60,978 nt of DNA from DAOUBP01 sp034432655 (GTDB lineage Bacteria > Chloroflexota > Anaerolineae > CG2-30-64-16): the NCBI GenBank assembly GCA_034432655.1, contig DAOUBP010000169.1, positions 1 to 60,978 on the forward strand, in the 5' to 3' direction. Within the stretch, counting starts at the first letter, position 1; every line of letters begins with the position of its first letter. A program made the translations under genes and the position numbers. Shown here piece by piece: positions 19,342 through 26,844 of the stretch. A model generated the notes under the pieces. It was not told the DNA's origin. It ran no database searches and saw nothing but the letters and a program-made list of their open reading frames with translations.

Positions 19342-19587
19342 TCAGGCGACCGCGGGCATGCGCCGGGAATCATAACGATAAACAGTGAAAACCACATCCG
19401 GGCAGATCAACGCGCACAACCCACAGCCTGTGCATTTCCCCTCGGGATCCTCCAGCACCACAGGCCGATAACCGCGCGCATTAAACTGATCACGGCTCAT
19501 ATGCAAGATGTGCTGCGGGCACACCGCCGTGCACAGGGTGCACCCCTTGCAGCGATCCACCTCGATCACTACCGTTCCCTTCACCAT
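19342..19587 (-). CDS. 2[4Fe-4S] ferredoxin, delta subunit of the 2-oxoacid oxidoreductase
   Basis: An 81-residue ferredoxin with two clusters: CKGCTLCTAVCP and CTGCGLCALICP. It is the first gene of the oxidoreductase operon. The ATG at 19587 is chosen because a full AAGGAGGTGA site precedes it; the longer frame to 19623 has no site. It accepts electrons from the TPP subunit and passes them on, to soluble ferredoxin or other acceptors. 62 bases separate it from the radical SAM gene upstream, so the two could be cotranscribed. Confidence 0.92.
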   Translation of the reverse strand: MVKGTVVIEVDRCKGCTLCTAVCPQHILHMSRDQFNARGYRPVVLEDPEGKCTGCGLCALICPDVVFTVYRYDSRRMPAVA

Positions 19588-19649
19588 GGCAGTCACCTCC
19601 TTGAGACAGTACCAGTGAACCAACTCAGGCCGGCCCCGGTGTCGCGCTC

Positions 19650-21449
19650 TTACGGTTCTGACACGACAGACACCGGTGTTGCGCCGGGCTGGCGAAACGG
19701 CGCGGTCAACCGACGGAATAGCTCCCGGGCACCGTCGGACACCAACATCCCTGCTACCTGGCCGTAATTCAGCTTCGGGCCAGAGACCTCCAGGTTCAGC
19801 TCGCGTTTATCGCACACGGTGGACATATTGGCCTGCTCGATCTCCGGACGCAGGCGGGCCATCTCCCGCTGGAACTCCTCGGGGCCGGCGTGGGCCAGCA
19901 ACCGATCTATCTCGGCGATCAGCCGCACCGCCTCTCTGATGCGCCGTTCGGTGGCCTCGGCTTGCGCCGCCGACACCAGACCGTACTCGGCCTTGATGCG
20001 ATTCAGCCTGCGGCCGGCCTCGTAAGTGGCGGAAACCAGCTGATGGCGGTTCATCCAGCGCGTCTCATAGTTTAGCACATATTTCCAGCTGGGCGCTACC
20101 AGGAGCCGACGATGCTCCTCTAGCGTGTGCGCGAACAGGCGATAACCGTGTGCATCCGGGTTCTCATACCCACGGCTGCCCGGATCCAGGAACGGCGCCA
20201 ACGGCGAGATGAAAGGTGCCAGGCGGCCATCCCGGCCAAAACGGCGCAGCAACGACTCGCAGTAGTCAATGGTGCCCAACACCGAAGCGGCCGTCTGCTG
20301 GGGAAGGCCGGCCATGAAGAAGACGTCCAGGCGTTTGGCGCCCAGGTCCAACGCATCCGCGATGGTGCGCTCCATCGGCTCGTTGTTATAGTGCTTGCCG
20401 AAAGCGTGGCGCACGACCGGGTCATGGCTTTCCAGGGAAACTTCCAGAGTGAAGTTGGGCAAGGCCATCGCCAGTTGCGTCAGGAACTCGCGCGAGGCAG
20501 GCGCAAAAAGCTCGGTGATGACCGGGCCCTTAAACCCTCGAATGGCGTCGAAGAAGCGGCGGGCATAGTCCGGGCCGGCCTGGCGCAGGTCGCCCAGGAT
20601 GAAGACCGGCCCCCGGCTCATGGCAGCAATCCGGCGCACATCCTGGGCCAGCTGCTCTGGCTTGCGAAACGCGGGACGCGCACGGCCGTGCATCTGCTTG
20701 AAAGCCGCAGCCGAACCGCCGCAGATCACACAACTTTGGGTGCAACCGCGACAGCTCAGCGCGGCCATGATGGGATAATCGAGCCAGTCTTTGAACGGCA
20801 CATAGGAGCTCAGGTCCATCTCCCGCGCCGCCGCCCGCACCACATAGCGATAATCCAACATCACGTGATCCAGGTTCTCAGGGCGCCAGGTAAGCGGGTT
20901 GACATGCACCTCGCCCTGGCGGTCTTTCCAGGTCAGATTGGGGATCCGGTCCGGTGCAGGCGCGCCCTTTGCCCCGGTCAGGTATGCCATCAACTGGCGC
21001 AAAGGCTCCTCGGCCGAATCGCCGCGCACCACGTAGTCCACAAACGGATAACGGATCAGCTCTTCATGGAAGTAGGTGGCAGAAAACCCGCCGAAGATAA
21101 CGGGGATGTCGGGATGGTGGCGCTTCACCATCTCGGCGACGGCCAACGCGCCGTGGGCATGGGGCAACCAGTGCAGGTCAATGCCGAACGCGGCTGGATG
21201 CAAAGCCCTTACCAGCGCTTCGGGCTCGAATTGCTCATCGTTCAACATGCGCACCGCCAGATTCACGATGCGGACGCGCAAGCCGTGGCGTTCGAGATAT
21301 TCCGCCATTGTGGTGAACCCAATGGGGTACATCTCAAACACCGGCGTAGAGGGCACTAAATCGCTGACCGGTCCGTACAAAATCGCATGTTTACGAAAGT
21401 CATACACGCTCGGCGCGTGAAGGAACACCAGATCTGTTCGATGCAACAT
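19650..21449 (-). CDS. B12-binding-type radical SAM protein (possibly Ta0216-like)
   Basis: A 599-residue radical SAM protein with a B12-type N-domain (about 1-150, with VIFGGFSATYFHEE) and a core motif C236-x3-C240-x2-C243, in RGCTQSCVICGG. An extra cysteine, C233, lies 3 residues upstream. The C-terminal ~150 residues are helical. The pattern resembles the B12-SAM family named after Thermoplasma Ta0216, a tentative match from memory. It sits just upstream of the 2-oxoacid oxidoreductase operon and behind a strongly structured leader (21474-21633). The start at 21449 has a GGGAAGTGAG site. Substrate unknown. Confidence 0.82.
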   Translation of the reverse strand: MLHRTDLVFLHAPSVYDFRKHAILYGPVSDLVPSTPVFEMYPIGFTTMAEYLERHGLRVRIVNLAVRMLNDEQFEPEALVRALHPAAFGIDLHWLPHAHGALAVAEMVKRHHPDIPVIFGGFSATYFHEELIRYPFVDYVVRGDSAEEPLRQLMAYLTGAKGAPAPDRIPNLTWKDRQGEVHVNPLTWRPENLDHVMLDYRYVVRAAAREMDLSSYVPFKDWLDYPIMAALSCRGCTQSCVICGGSAAAFKQMHGRARPAFRKPEQLAQDVRRIAAMSRGPVFILGDLRQAGPDYARRFFDAIRGFKGPVITELFAPASREFLTQLAMALPNFTLEVSLESHDPVVRHAFGKHYNNEPMERTIADALDLGAKRLDVFFMAGLPQQTAASVLGTIDYCESLLRRFGRDGRLAPFISPLAPFLDPGSRGYENPDAHGYRLFAHTLEEHRRLLVAPSWKYVLNYETRWMNRHQLVSATYEAGRRLNRIKAEYGLVSAAQAEATERRIREAVRLIAEIDRLLAHAGPEEFQREMARLRPEIEQANMSTVCDKRELNLEVSGPKLNYGQVAGMLVSDGARELFRRLTAPFRQPGATPVSVVSEP

Positions 21450-21473
21450 AACAACTCACTTCCCTGGAGCTGG

Positions 21474-21493
21474 GCGCTCGCCCTCGCGAGCGC
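21474..21493 (-). promoter_or_regulatory. Hairpin next to the radical SAM ribosome site
   Basis: A 7-bp stem (arms 21474-21480 and 21487-21493) ends 8 bases before the Shine-Dalgarno sequence of the radical SAM gene starting at 21449. Its place suits control of translation initiation by the structured element upstream of it. No T-run follows, so it is not an intrinsic terminator. Confidence 0.4.
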
Positions 21494-21511
21494 ACAACTT
21501 CAGCTGCTGAA

Positions 21512-21633
21512 GAGACCTACGCGCTAAAGGCCCCGACCGGTCTGTAACCGGCGTTCTCGTTCCCAACGCGCCATCCCGGGCGGTCGGACGGGGCTTGCCG
21601 AACCTCCCCCCAGGCCTGGAACGCGTAGCTCTC
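21512..21633 (-). ncRNA. Candidate structured leader RNA (riboswitch-like)
   Basis: A 12-position closing stem with one mismatch (GAGACCTACGCG at 21512-21523 against 21622-21633) encloses a GC-rich region with several compatible stems: GCCCC 21530-21534 with GGGGC 21590-21594, CCGGT 21537-21541 with ACCGG 21547-21551, and GCGTT 21551-21555 with AACGC 21565-21569. It lies in the 263-base gap upstream of the minus-strand radical SAM gene. No known riboswitch consensus (cobalamin, SAM, TPP) is seen. The strand is inferred from position. Confidence 0.45.
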
Positions 21634-21646
21634 AGCACTGAAACAG

Positions 21647-21669
21647 GCACCTGCGGATCTCGCAGGTGC
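21647..21669 (-). terminator. Hairpin after the CBS gene
   Basis: A 9-bp perfect stem GCACCTGCG/CGCAGGTGC (arms 21647-21655 and 21661-21669) with a 5-base loop, 44 bases after the CBS gene stop on the minus strand. The following tail TGTTTC is only weakly U-rich, so it may be a weak terminator or part of the next leader. Confidence 0.4.
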
Positions 21670-21712
21670 TGATTAGGAGAAGGCAGATATCGTTCTCGTC
21701 CGAAGCCGGATC

Positions 21713-22150
21713 TCAGGCTGGCACGGCTTCCGACGCCAACAACTCAATGAGAAAATCGAGCAAGTCGGTCTCGGTGATGATCCCAACAAGCTGTCCATCT
21801 GCCACGACTGGCAGGCCGCCGATCTTGTGATTGCGCATCAGGCGCGCGGCTTCGGCGATCGGGGCAGAAGGTTCAATCGTCAGGGGGTTCGGCGTCATGC
21901 ACGAGCCCACTTCGATATGATCCAGGATGAAGTTGTCGTACCATTGCTCGCGCACCACAAACGGCGAATTCGCAGCCCGTCGCAGATCCCGATCGGTGAT
22001 AATGCCCACCAGTCGCCCACGATCAACGACCGGCAGCCGCCGATAACCGCCTTCGCGCATCAAGTTAATGGCTGTACGGATGGCGTTGCGCGGCGTTACC
22101 GTGACCGGATTGGGGGTCATGATATCTGCCACCACGCGTTTTGAGGGCAT
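21713..22150 (-). CDS. CBS-domain pair protein
   Basis: A 145-residue protein of two CBS domains (about 1-60 and 75-140), with VVDRGRLVGIITDRDLRRA and VVADGQLVGIITETDLLDF as the conserved ends. The ATG at 22150 is chosen for its GAGGGGAGG site. CBS pairs bind adenine nucleotides and regulate partner proteins. It resembles the CBS protein at 14909-15361, so the region has two such sensors around the 2-oxoacid oxidoreductase operon. It is followed by rex upstream on the same strand, separated by a rex terminator. Confidence 0.88.
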   Translation of the reverse strand: MPSKRVVADIMTPNPVTVTPRNAIRTAINLMREGGYRRLPVVDRGRLVGIITDRDLRRAANSPFVVREQWYDNFILDHIEVGSCMTPNPLTIEPSAPIAEAARLMRNHKIGGLPVVADGQLVGIITETDLLDFLIELLASEAVPA

Positions 22151-22298
22151 AACCCAACCTCCCCTCAACGGTTGACTATCAACCGACAAATCCCGAAATT
22201 GTGCTGACATGGCGTTCTTTCAATCATGACCATTCTAGCACTGAGAGGGTGAGGTATGTATGATGCGGGTCATGTCAACCGAGTCACCGTCTGGCCAC

Positions 22299-22331
22299 AA
22301 AAAACGCCCGACAGCGATCTGCTGCCGGGCG
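22299..22331 (-). terminator. Intrinsic terminator of rex
   Basis: On the minus strand an 11-bp GC-rich stem with one G-T pair (arms 22321-22331 and 22305-22315), a 5-base loop and a six-T tail (22304-22299). It is 30 bases after the rex stop. Confidence 0.9.
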
Positions 22332-22360
22332 CGCACGTTCCGCTGTGGGCTGAACGCGTT

Positions 22361-22984
22361 TTAGAGATAATAAGTCATCCGCTGCAGCCCGACCACGGGG
22401 TCAATGTACTGCACGCGCACATGTGGAGGCACCGTGATGGTGATGGGGGCATAATTCAAAATCGCTTTCACCCCGGCTTCCACCATTGTCCGCGCCACAG
22501 TCTGCGCTTCCGCCGCCGGCGTCGCGATGATGCCGATCACAATCCCCTTGTTGCGGATCGTGTCGGCCAGCTCCTCCACCGGTTGTACGATGAGGTTATC
22601 AATCCCCATCGGCTTGCCGATTTTCTCCGGGTCCGTGTCAAAGATCGCCTTGATCACAAAGCCTTTACCCTTGAACCCCCCGTAATCAGCGATGGCCTTG
22701 CCCAGGTTGCCTGCCCCCACCAGGACCACATCCCACAAGCGGTCCACCTTCAGGATCTGGCGCAACTGATCGTACAGGAACTGGATATCATAGCCCGTGC
22801 CCTGCTTGCCGAATTCCCCGAAGTGCGACAGGTCCTTGCGGATTTGGGCCGACGAAATCCCCAGCCGATCGCCCAACTCTTGCGACGAGGTGATCTGCCG
22901 GCCCTCGGCGATCAAAAAGCCGAGCGCACGCAGATAAAGGGGCAAACGACCCACCACAATGTCCGGGATCAAACGTCTTGCCAT
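22361..22984 (-). CDS. rex: Redox-sensing transcriptional repressor Rex
   Basis: A 207-residue Rex protein. An N-terminal winged helix (about 5-75) contains TSSQELGDRLGISSAQIRKD and FGEFGKQGTGY, and a Rossmann domain (VVLVGAGNLGKAI) binds NADH/NAD+. Rex releases DNA when the NADH ratio rises and so controls fermentative and respiratory genes. The ATG at 22984 has a GGAAAGGGAG site and is preferred to a TTG at 23011. It is a single gene with its own terminator, divergent from the macA-type operon. A partial Rex-like box (TTGTG-N8-GACAA, 23106-23123) lies upstream. Confidence 0.95.
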   Translation of the reverse strand: MARRLIPDIVVGRLPLYLRALGFLIAEGRQITSSQELGDRLGISSAQIRKDLSHFGEFGKQGTGYDIQFLYDQLRQILKVDRLWDVVLVGAGNLGKAIADYGGFKGKGFVIKAIFDTDPEKIGKPMGIDNLIVQPVEELADTIRNKGIVIGIIATPAAEAQTVARTMVEAGVKAILNYAPITITVPPHVRVQYIDPVVGLQRMTYYL

Positions 22985-23105
22985 GAGTCTCTCCCTTTCC
23001 TGGCGTGCCAACGCTCACAATTCTCGCGAGGATGTCGCACGCCATCTGTTGTTTTTTCGTATTTTTCTTGTGAAACGCGATAAGATTTTAGCACACGTGC
23101 GCTTC

Positions 23106-23123
23106 TTGTGCAACTCTTGACAA
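23106..23123. promoter_or_regulatory. Possible Rex operator (one mismatch)
   Basis: TTGTG-N8-GACAA, where the usual Rex box is TTGTG-N8-CACAA. It is 122 bases upstream of the rex start in the rex/macA divergent region, where self-control is common. One half-site mismatch keeps confidence low. Confidence 0.3.
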
Positions 23124-23193
23124 GGAGCTTGTGGAGCTACATTTTCAAGCAAGCGCCGCGGAACTTCCTGCACCATGAAGACGTAATTTGCTG

Positions 23194-23202
23194 TGGTATA
23201 AT
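23194..23202 (+). promoter_or_regulatory. Extended -10 promoter of the MacAB-type operon
   Basis: TGGTATAAT matches an extended -10 (TGnTATAAT). No good -35 is present, which is normal for this class. Transcription would begin near 23209, giving a leader of about 175 bases before macA that includes GC-rich potential hairpins but no gene I can support. Confidence 0.55.
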
Positions 23203-23384
23203 TGAATTGTCGCGTTTTGCACGGCTTGGCGCGTCGCATAGCCCTGCGCGCTGGCCCGGAACTGCCCGATTCGGGAAGGTTCCTTGCGGAGCAGGCGAAC
23301 GAGCGGCGCGAAGATAGAAGAAAATTAGACAAAGGTTAGACGAGCTCCCTTGTTAAGAGGGTTTTTCGCAAAGGAGAAACGAAG

Positions 23385-24767
23385 ATGCGACGGGCTTTGA
23401 TCGTTATATTCACGTTGGCTGCGCTGGGCGTTGCCGGCTGGTTCGGCTATCAACAATTCACCAGCGCCCGGGCAGCCACCACGCCGAACTGGGATGTGGT
23501 GACGGTGCGACGGGCGACTGTTGCCGCCACAATCAGTGCCACCGGCACGATCTTGCCGGAACGTCAGGCCAATCTGACCTTTCAGACCGCCGGCACTGTG
23601 AACCGGATCAACGTTGAGGTGGGCCAACCGGTGACTGCCGGCCAGCTTCTGGCCGAACTGGACACCACAGACCTGGAACTGGCGGTGCACCAGGCCGAGA
23701 TCGCCCTGCGCCAGGCTGAGGCACAACTGCAACAGCTGGATGAAGGCCCCTCAGCCAGCGAGTTGGCAGCTGCGCTGGCGGCGCTGGAAAGCGCACAAGC
23801 CGCTTATCAGCAGCTGCTTAAAGGCCCTGACAAGGACCAGGTTGCTGCGGCGCGTGCCCAGGTGGAACAAGCACGGGTGGCCCTGAACCAGGCACAACAG
23901 GCTTACGACAAAGTCAAGGACCGGCCCGATGTGGGCTTGTTGCCCCAGGCGCTGCAACTGCAGCAAGCCACGATCAATTTTGAGACTGCCGAGGCCCAGT
24001 TCCGGGTGACCACCCGGCCTGCAACCGCGGCGCAGCTGGCCCAGGCCCAGGCGCAGATTGCGCAGGCCCAGGCCAACCTGGATCGCCTGCAGCGCGGCCC
24101 CTCGGCTGCGCAGCGCGCAGTTGCCCAGGCCGGGGTAGACCAGGCACGTCTGGCGCTGGAGCAGGCCCAGCGCCGGTTGAACAATGCCTCCATACGCGCG
24201 CCCTGGGACGGCATTGTTACTGCTGTCAACCTGGTGCAAGGCACATTGGTGCAACCCGGCACACCAGCCATTCAACTCACCGACATGAGCAGATACCATC
24301 TGGACGTCCAAGTGGACGAGGTGGATATCGCGGGCATTGTCGAAGGCCAACCGGTCACCATCGAAGTTGACGCGCTGCCGGACGTGAAGCTCACCGGTGC
24401 CGTGCAGCGCATTGCGCCGACCGCCCAAACAACACCTACCGGCGGGATCACTTATCAGGTGCGCATCGCTATTGAGCGCGGGGATGCCCCGTTGCGCGCC
24501 GGCATGAGCGCCACAGCCACCATCATCGCCAGCGTGCGCGAGAACGTGCTGGTGGTTCCCAACCGGGCAGTCCAGCTCGAACGGGAGACCGGCCGCACCT
24601 TTGTAGAGCGCTTGATCAACGGCGAACCGCAACGGGTCGAAGTGCGCCTGGGGCTGCGAGACGAACAGCAGGTAGAGGTGCGCGAGGGGCTCAACGAAGG
24701 TGACGAACTGGTCATCCGCGTGCGCAGCGGGCTGGAACGGCTGCAGCAGACCTTCGGCGGCTTCTGA
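23385..24767 (+). CDS. MacA/HlyD-type efflux adaptor protein
   Basis: A 460-residue membrane-fusion-type adaptor. It has one N-terminal membrane anchor (about 4-21), a biotinyl/lipoyl-like domain (ATISATGTILPERQANLTF and VNRINVEVGQPVTAGQLLAELD), a long Ala/Gln-rich coiled-coil hairpin (about 105-255) and a beta-barrel C-domain. In MacAB-type systems it links the permease to outer parts and stimulates the ATPase. It is the first of three genes with the MacB ATPase and permease, 23 bases upstream. The export substrate is unknown: peptide, lipid or antibiotic. Confidence 0.87.
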   Translation: MRRALIVIFTLAALGVAGWFGYQQFTSARAATTPNWDVVTVRRATVAATISATGTILPERQANLTFQTAGTVNRINVEVGQPVTAGQLLAELDTTDLELAVHQAEIALRQAEAQLQQLDEGPSASELAAALAALESAQAAYQQLLKGPDKDQVAAARAQVEQARVALNQAQQAYDKVKDRPDVGLLPQALQLQQATINFETAEAQFRVTTRPATAAQLAQAQAQIAQAQANLDRLQRGPSAAQRAVAQAGVDQARLALEQAQRRLNNASIRAPWDGIVTAVNLVQGTLVQPGTPAIQLTDMSRYHLDVQVDEVDIAGIVEGQPVTIEVDALPDVKLTGAVQRIAPTAQTTPTGGITYQVRIAIERGDAPLRAGMSATATIIASVRENVLVVPNRAVQLERETGRTFVERLINGEPQRVEVRLGLRDEQQVEVREGLNEGDELVIRVRSGLERLQQTFGGF

Positions 24768-24790
24768 CGCAGGAAACCGAGGAGGAGACG

Positions 24791-25555
24791 ATGAACGCTG
24801 AATCTTCCGGGCCGGTGATCCAGCTCCAGGATGTCACGAAGATCTACCAGATGGGCGATGTTCAGGTGCACGCCTTGCGCGGCGTTTCGCTGACCATCTG
24901 CCAGGGCGAGATGGTGGCCATCATGGGCCCGTCCGGCTCCGGCAAGTCCACCCTCATGAACATCATCGGCTGTCTGGATCAGCCCACTTCCGGCACCTAT
25001 TACCTGGCCGGTGAAAACGTATCGCGCTTGAACGACAACCAGCTGGCCGAGATCCGCAACCGGCGCCTGGGGTTCGTCTTTCAGAACTTCAACCTGCTGG
25101 CACGCACCAACGCGCTGCAAAACGTGGAACTGCCCTTGATCTATGCGGGCCTGCGCCCGTCCGAGCGGCGCAAGCAAGCCCAGGCCGCCCTGGAGGCCGT
25201 GGGTTTGAAAGACCGCATGCACCACCGCCCCAACGAGCTCTCAGGCGGCCAACAACAGCGGGTGGCCATCGCCCGCGCACTGGTGAACAGGCCCCGGATC
25301 ATCCTGGCCGATGAACCCACAGGCAACCTGGACTCCAAAGTGGGCGCCGAAGTGATCGGGCTCTTCCAAAAGCTGAACGTGGAATCCGGCCTGACCGTGA
25401 TCCTGGTGACGCACGAACCTGATATTGCAGAACACGCCCGCCGCATCATTCACATCTACGATGGCCAAATCGTGAGCGATGAGCAGGTGGCTGAGCCGCG
25501 CGTCGCCGGGGAATCGGCCTACCGGCATCGGCTGGGGATGCCGAGGGGGTGCTGA
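24791..25555 (+). CDS. MacB/LolD-type ABC transporter ATP-binding protein
   Basis: ATPase of 254 residues in the LolD/MacB group. It shows Walker A GPSGSGKST, the signature ELSGGQQQRVAIARAL and Walker B ILADEPTGNLDS. It energises the neighbouring FtsX-like permease, which does mechanical export rather than import. The permease start is 1 base after this stop (TGA, one base, ATG), so synthesis is coupled. The C-terminal ~30 residues after the H-loop (VTHEPDIAEHARRI) are a slightly long polar tail. Confidence 0.92.
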   Translation: MNAESSGPVIQLQDVTKIYQMGDVQVHALRGVSLTICQGEMVAIMGPSGSGKSTLMNIIGCLDQPTSGTYYLAGENVSRLNDNQLAEIRNRRLGFVFQNFNLLARTNALQNVELPLIYAGLRPSERRKQAQAALEAVGLKDRMHHRPNELSGGQQQRVAIARALVNRPRIILADEPTGNLDSKVGAEVIGLFQKLNVESGLTVILVTHEPDIAEHARRIIHIYDGQIVSDEQVAEPRVAGESAYRHRLGMPRGC

Positions 25556-25556
25556 T

Positions 25557-26810
25557 ATGAGCCTGTTGGAACAGATTCGACTTGCACTCCGGGCGCTCTC
25601 GGTGAACAAGCTGCGGTCGGCGCTGACCATGCTGGGCATCATCATCGGCGTCGGCGCAGTGATCACGCTGCTTTCTGTGGGGCAAGGGGTACAAAACCTG
25701 GTTACGGAACAGCTACAAAGTGTGGGCACCAACCTGCTCTTTGTCGTGTCCGGCAACCTGGACGCGGGCACAGCTCGCACGCGCGGCAGCAGCGGGCTGA
25801 CCCTGACCCTGAAAGATGCCGAGGCAATCGCCGACCCCTTCAACGTGCCAGATGTGATCGCGGTGGCACCCGAGGTGCTCTCGGGCGCGGATGTGAGTTA
25901 CGGCAGGACCACGTTGCGCATCACGGTTTCCGGCGTCACGCCGATCTACTCACAGGTGCGAAACTTCCCCGTGGCCTATGGCAGCTTCATTGACGAAACG
26001 GACCTGAACACCCGCGCGCGGGTGGCGGTGTTGGGCAGTCGAATCGCGGAGCGGTTGTTCGACAACGGCACTTATCCCATCGGCGCCACCATAAAGATCA
26101 ACAACATCCCCTTCAAAGTGATCGGTGTGCTGGAGTCGAAAGGGGGCACCGGAGGACCGGGCGGCAACCAGGACGAAGTCCTGATGGTTCCGCTCTCCAC
26201 GGCCCATCAACGGCTCTTCCCGCGCTTCTTCAACCGCCAGGGGGAACCGATGGTATCGGTGATTTACGCGCAGGTGGTCAGCGAAGACCGGATGGAGGCC
26301 GCCTCGCAAGAGATCACCGAGCTGTTGCGGCAACGGCACGGGATCCGTTTCCAGGATGAAGATGACTTCACCGTGATCAACCAGCGCGACCTTTTGGCCA
26401 TTTTCGGCCAGATCACCGGCGTCCTGACCATCTTTCTGGGTGCCATTGCCGGCATCTCCCTGCTGGTAGGCGGGATCGGCATCATGAACATCATGCTGGT
26501 CTCGGTCACCGAGCGGACGCGCGAGATCGGCTTGCGAAAAGCGGTGGGCGCCAAACGTCGTGATATAATGATACAGTTTCTGATCGAATCGGTGACGTTG
26601 GCGTTGGTGGGTGGCCTCTTCGGGATTTTGCTGGGGACCGGCGGGGCGATGGGAATCTCCCGGCTGCAGAGCGATCTGACAGCCGTGGTCACGCCGCAAG
26701 CGGTAATACTGGCAACGGGCTTTTCGGCCGCTGTAGGGTTATTCTTCGGCATCTACCCTGCCACGCGTGCGTCCCGGCTCAACCCCATTGAGGCGCTGCG
26801 GTATGAATGA
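25557..26810 (+). CDS. MacB-like ABC transporter permease (FtsX domain)
   Basis: A 417-residue permease. It has one N-terminal helix (about 20-45, LTMLGIIIGVGAVITLLSVG), a large periplasmic MacB_PCD domain (about 50-280), then three C-terminal transmembrane helices of the FtsX fold, with GIMNIMLVSVTERTREIGLRKAVGA between the first and second. This is the typical MacB/LolC layout without a fused ATPase. It completes an adaptor-ATPase-permease operon. The start at 25557 is 1 base after the ATPase stop. Confidence 0.92.
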   Translation: MSLLEQIRLALRALSVNKLRSALTMLGIIIGVGAVITLLSVGQGVQNLVTEQLQSVGTNLLFVVSGNLDAGTARTRGSSGLTLTLKDAEAIADPFNVPDVIAVAPEVLSGADVSYGRTTLRITVSGVTPIYSQVRNFPVAYGSFIDETDLNTRARVAVLGSRIAERLFDNGTYPIGATIKINNIPFKVIGVLESKGGTGGPGGNQDEVLMVPLSTAHQRLFPRFFNRQGEPMVSVIYAQVVSEDRMEAASQEITELLRQRHGIRFQDEDDFTVINQRDLLAIFGQITGVLTIFLGAIAGISLLVGGIGIMNIMLVSVTERTREIGLRKAVGAKRRDIMIQFLIESVTLALVGGLFGILLGTGGAMGISRLQSDLTAVVTPQAVILATGFSAAVGLFFGIYPATRASRLNPIEALRYE

Positions 26811-26844
26811 GCGCTTGCAATAGAAGAGAAAGGACACGATCGCT

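Noticed and set aside
21520..21570. tRNA-like stretch (GCTAAAGG followed by GGTCTGTAACCGG)
   Set aside because: The anticodon stem-loop is one base short, no TTCGA arm is present and no acceptor stem pairs, so it is not a functional tRNA. The stems fit better with the leader structure.
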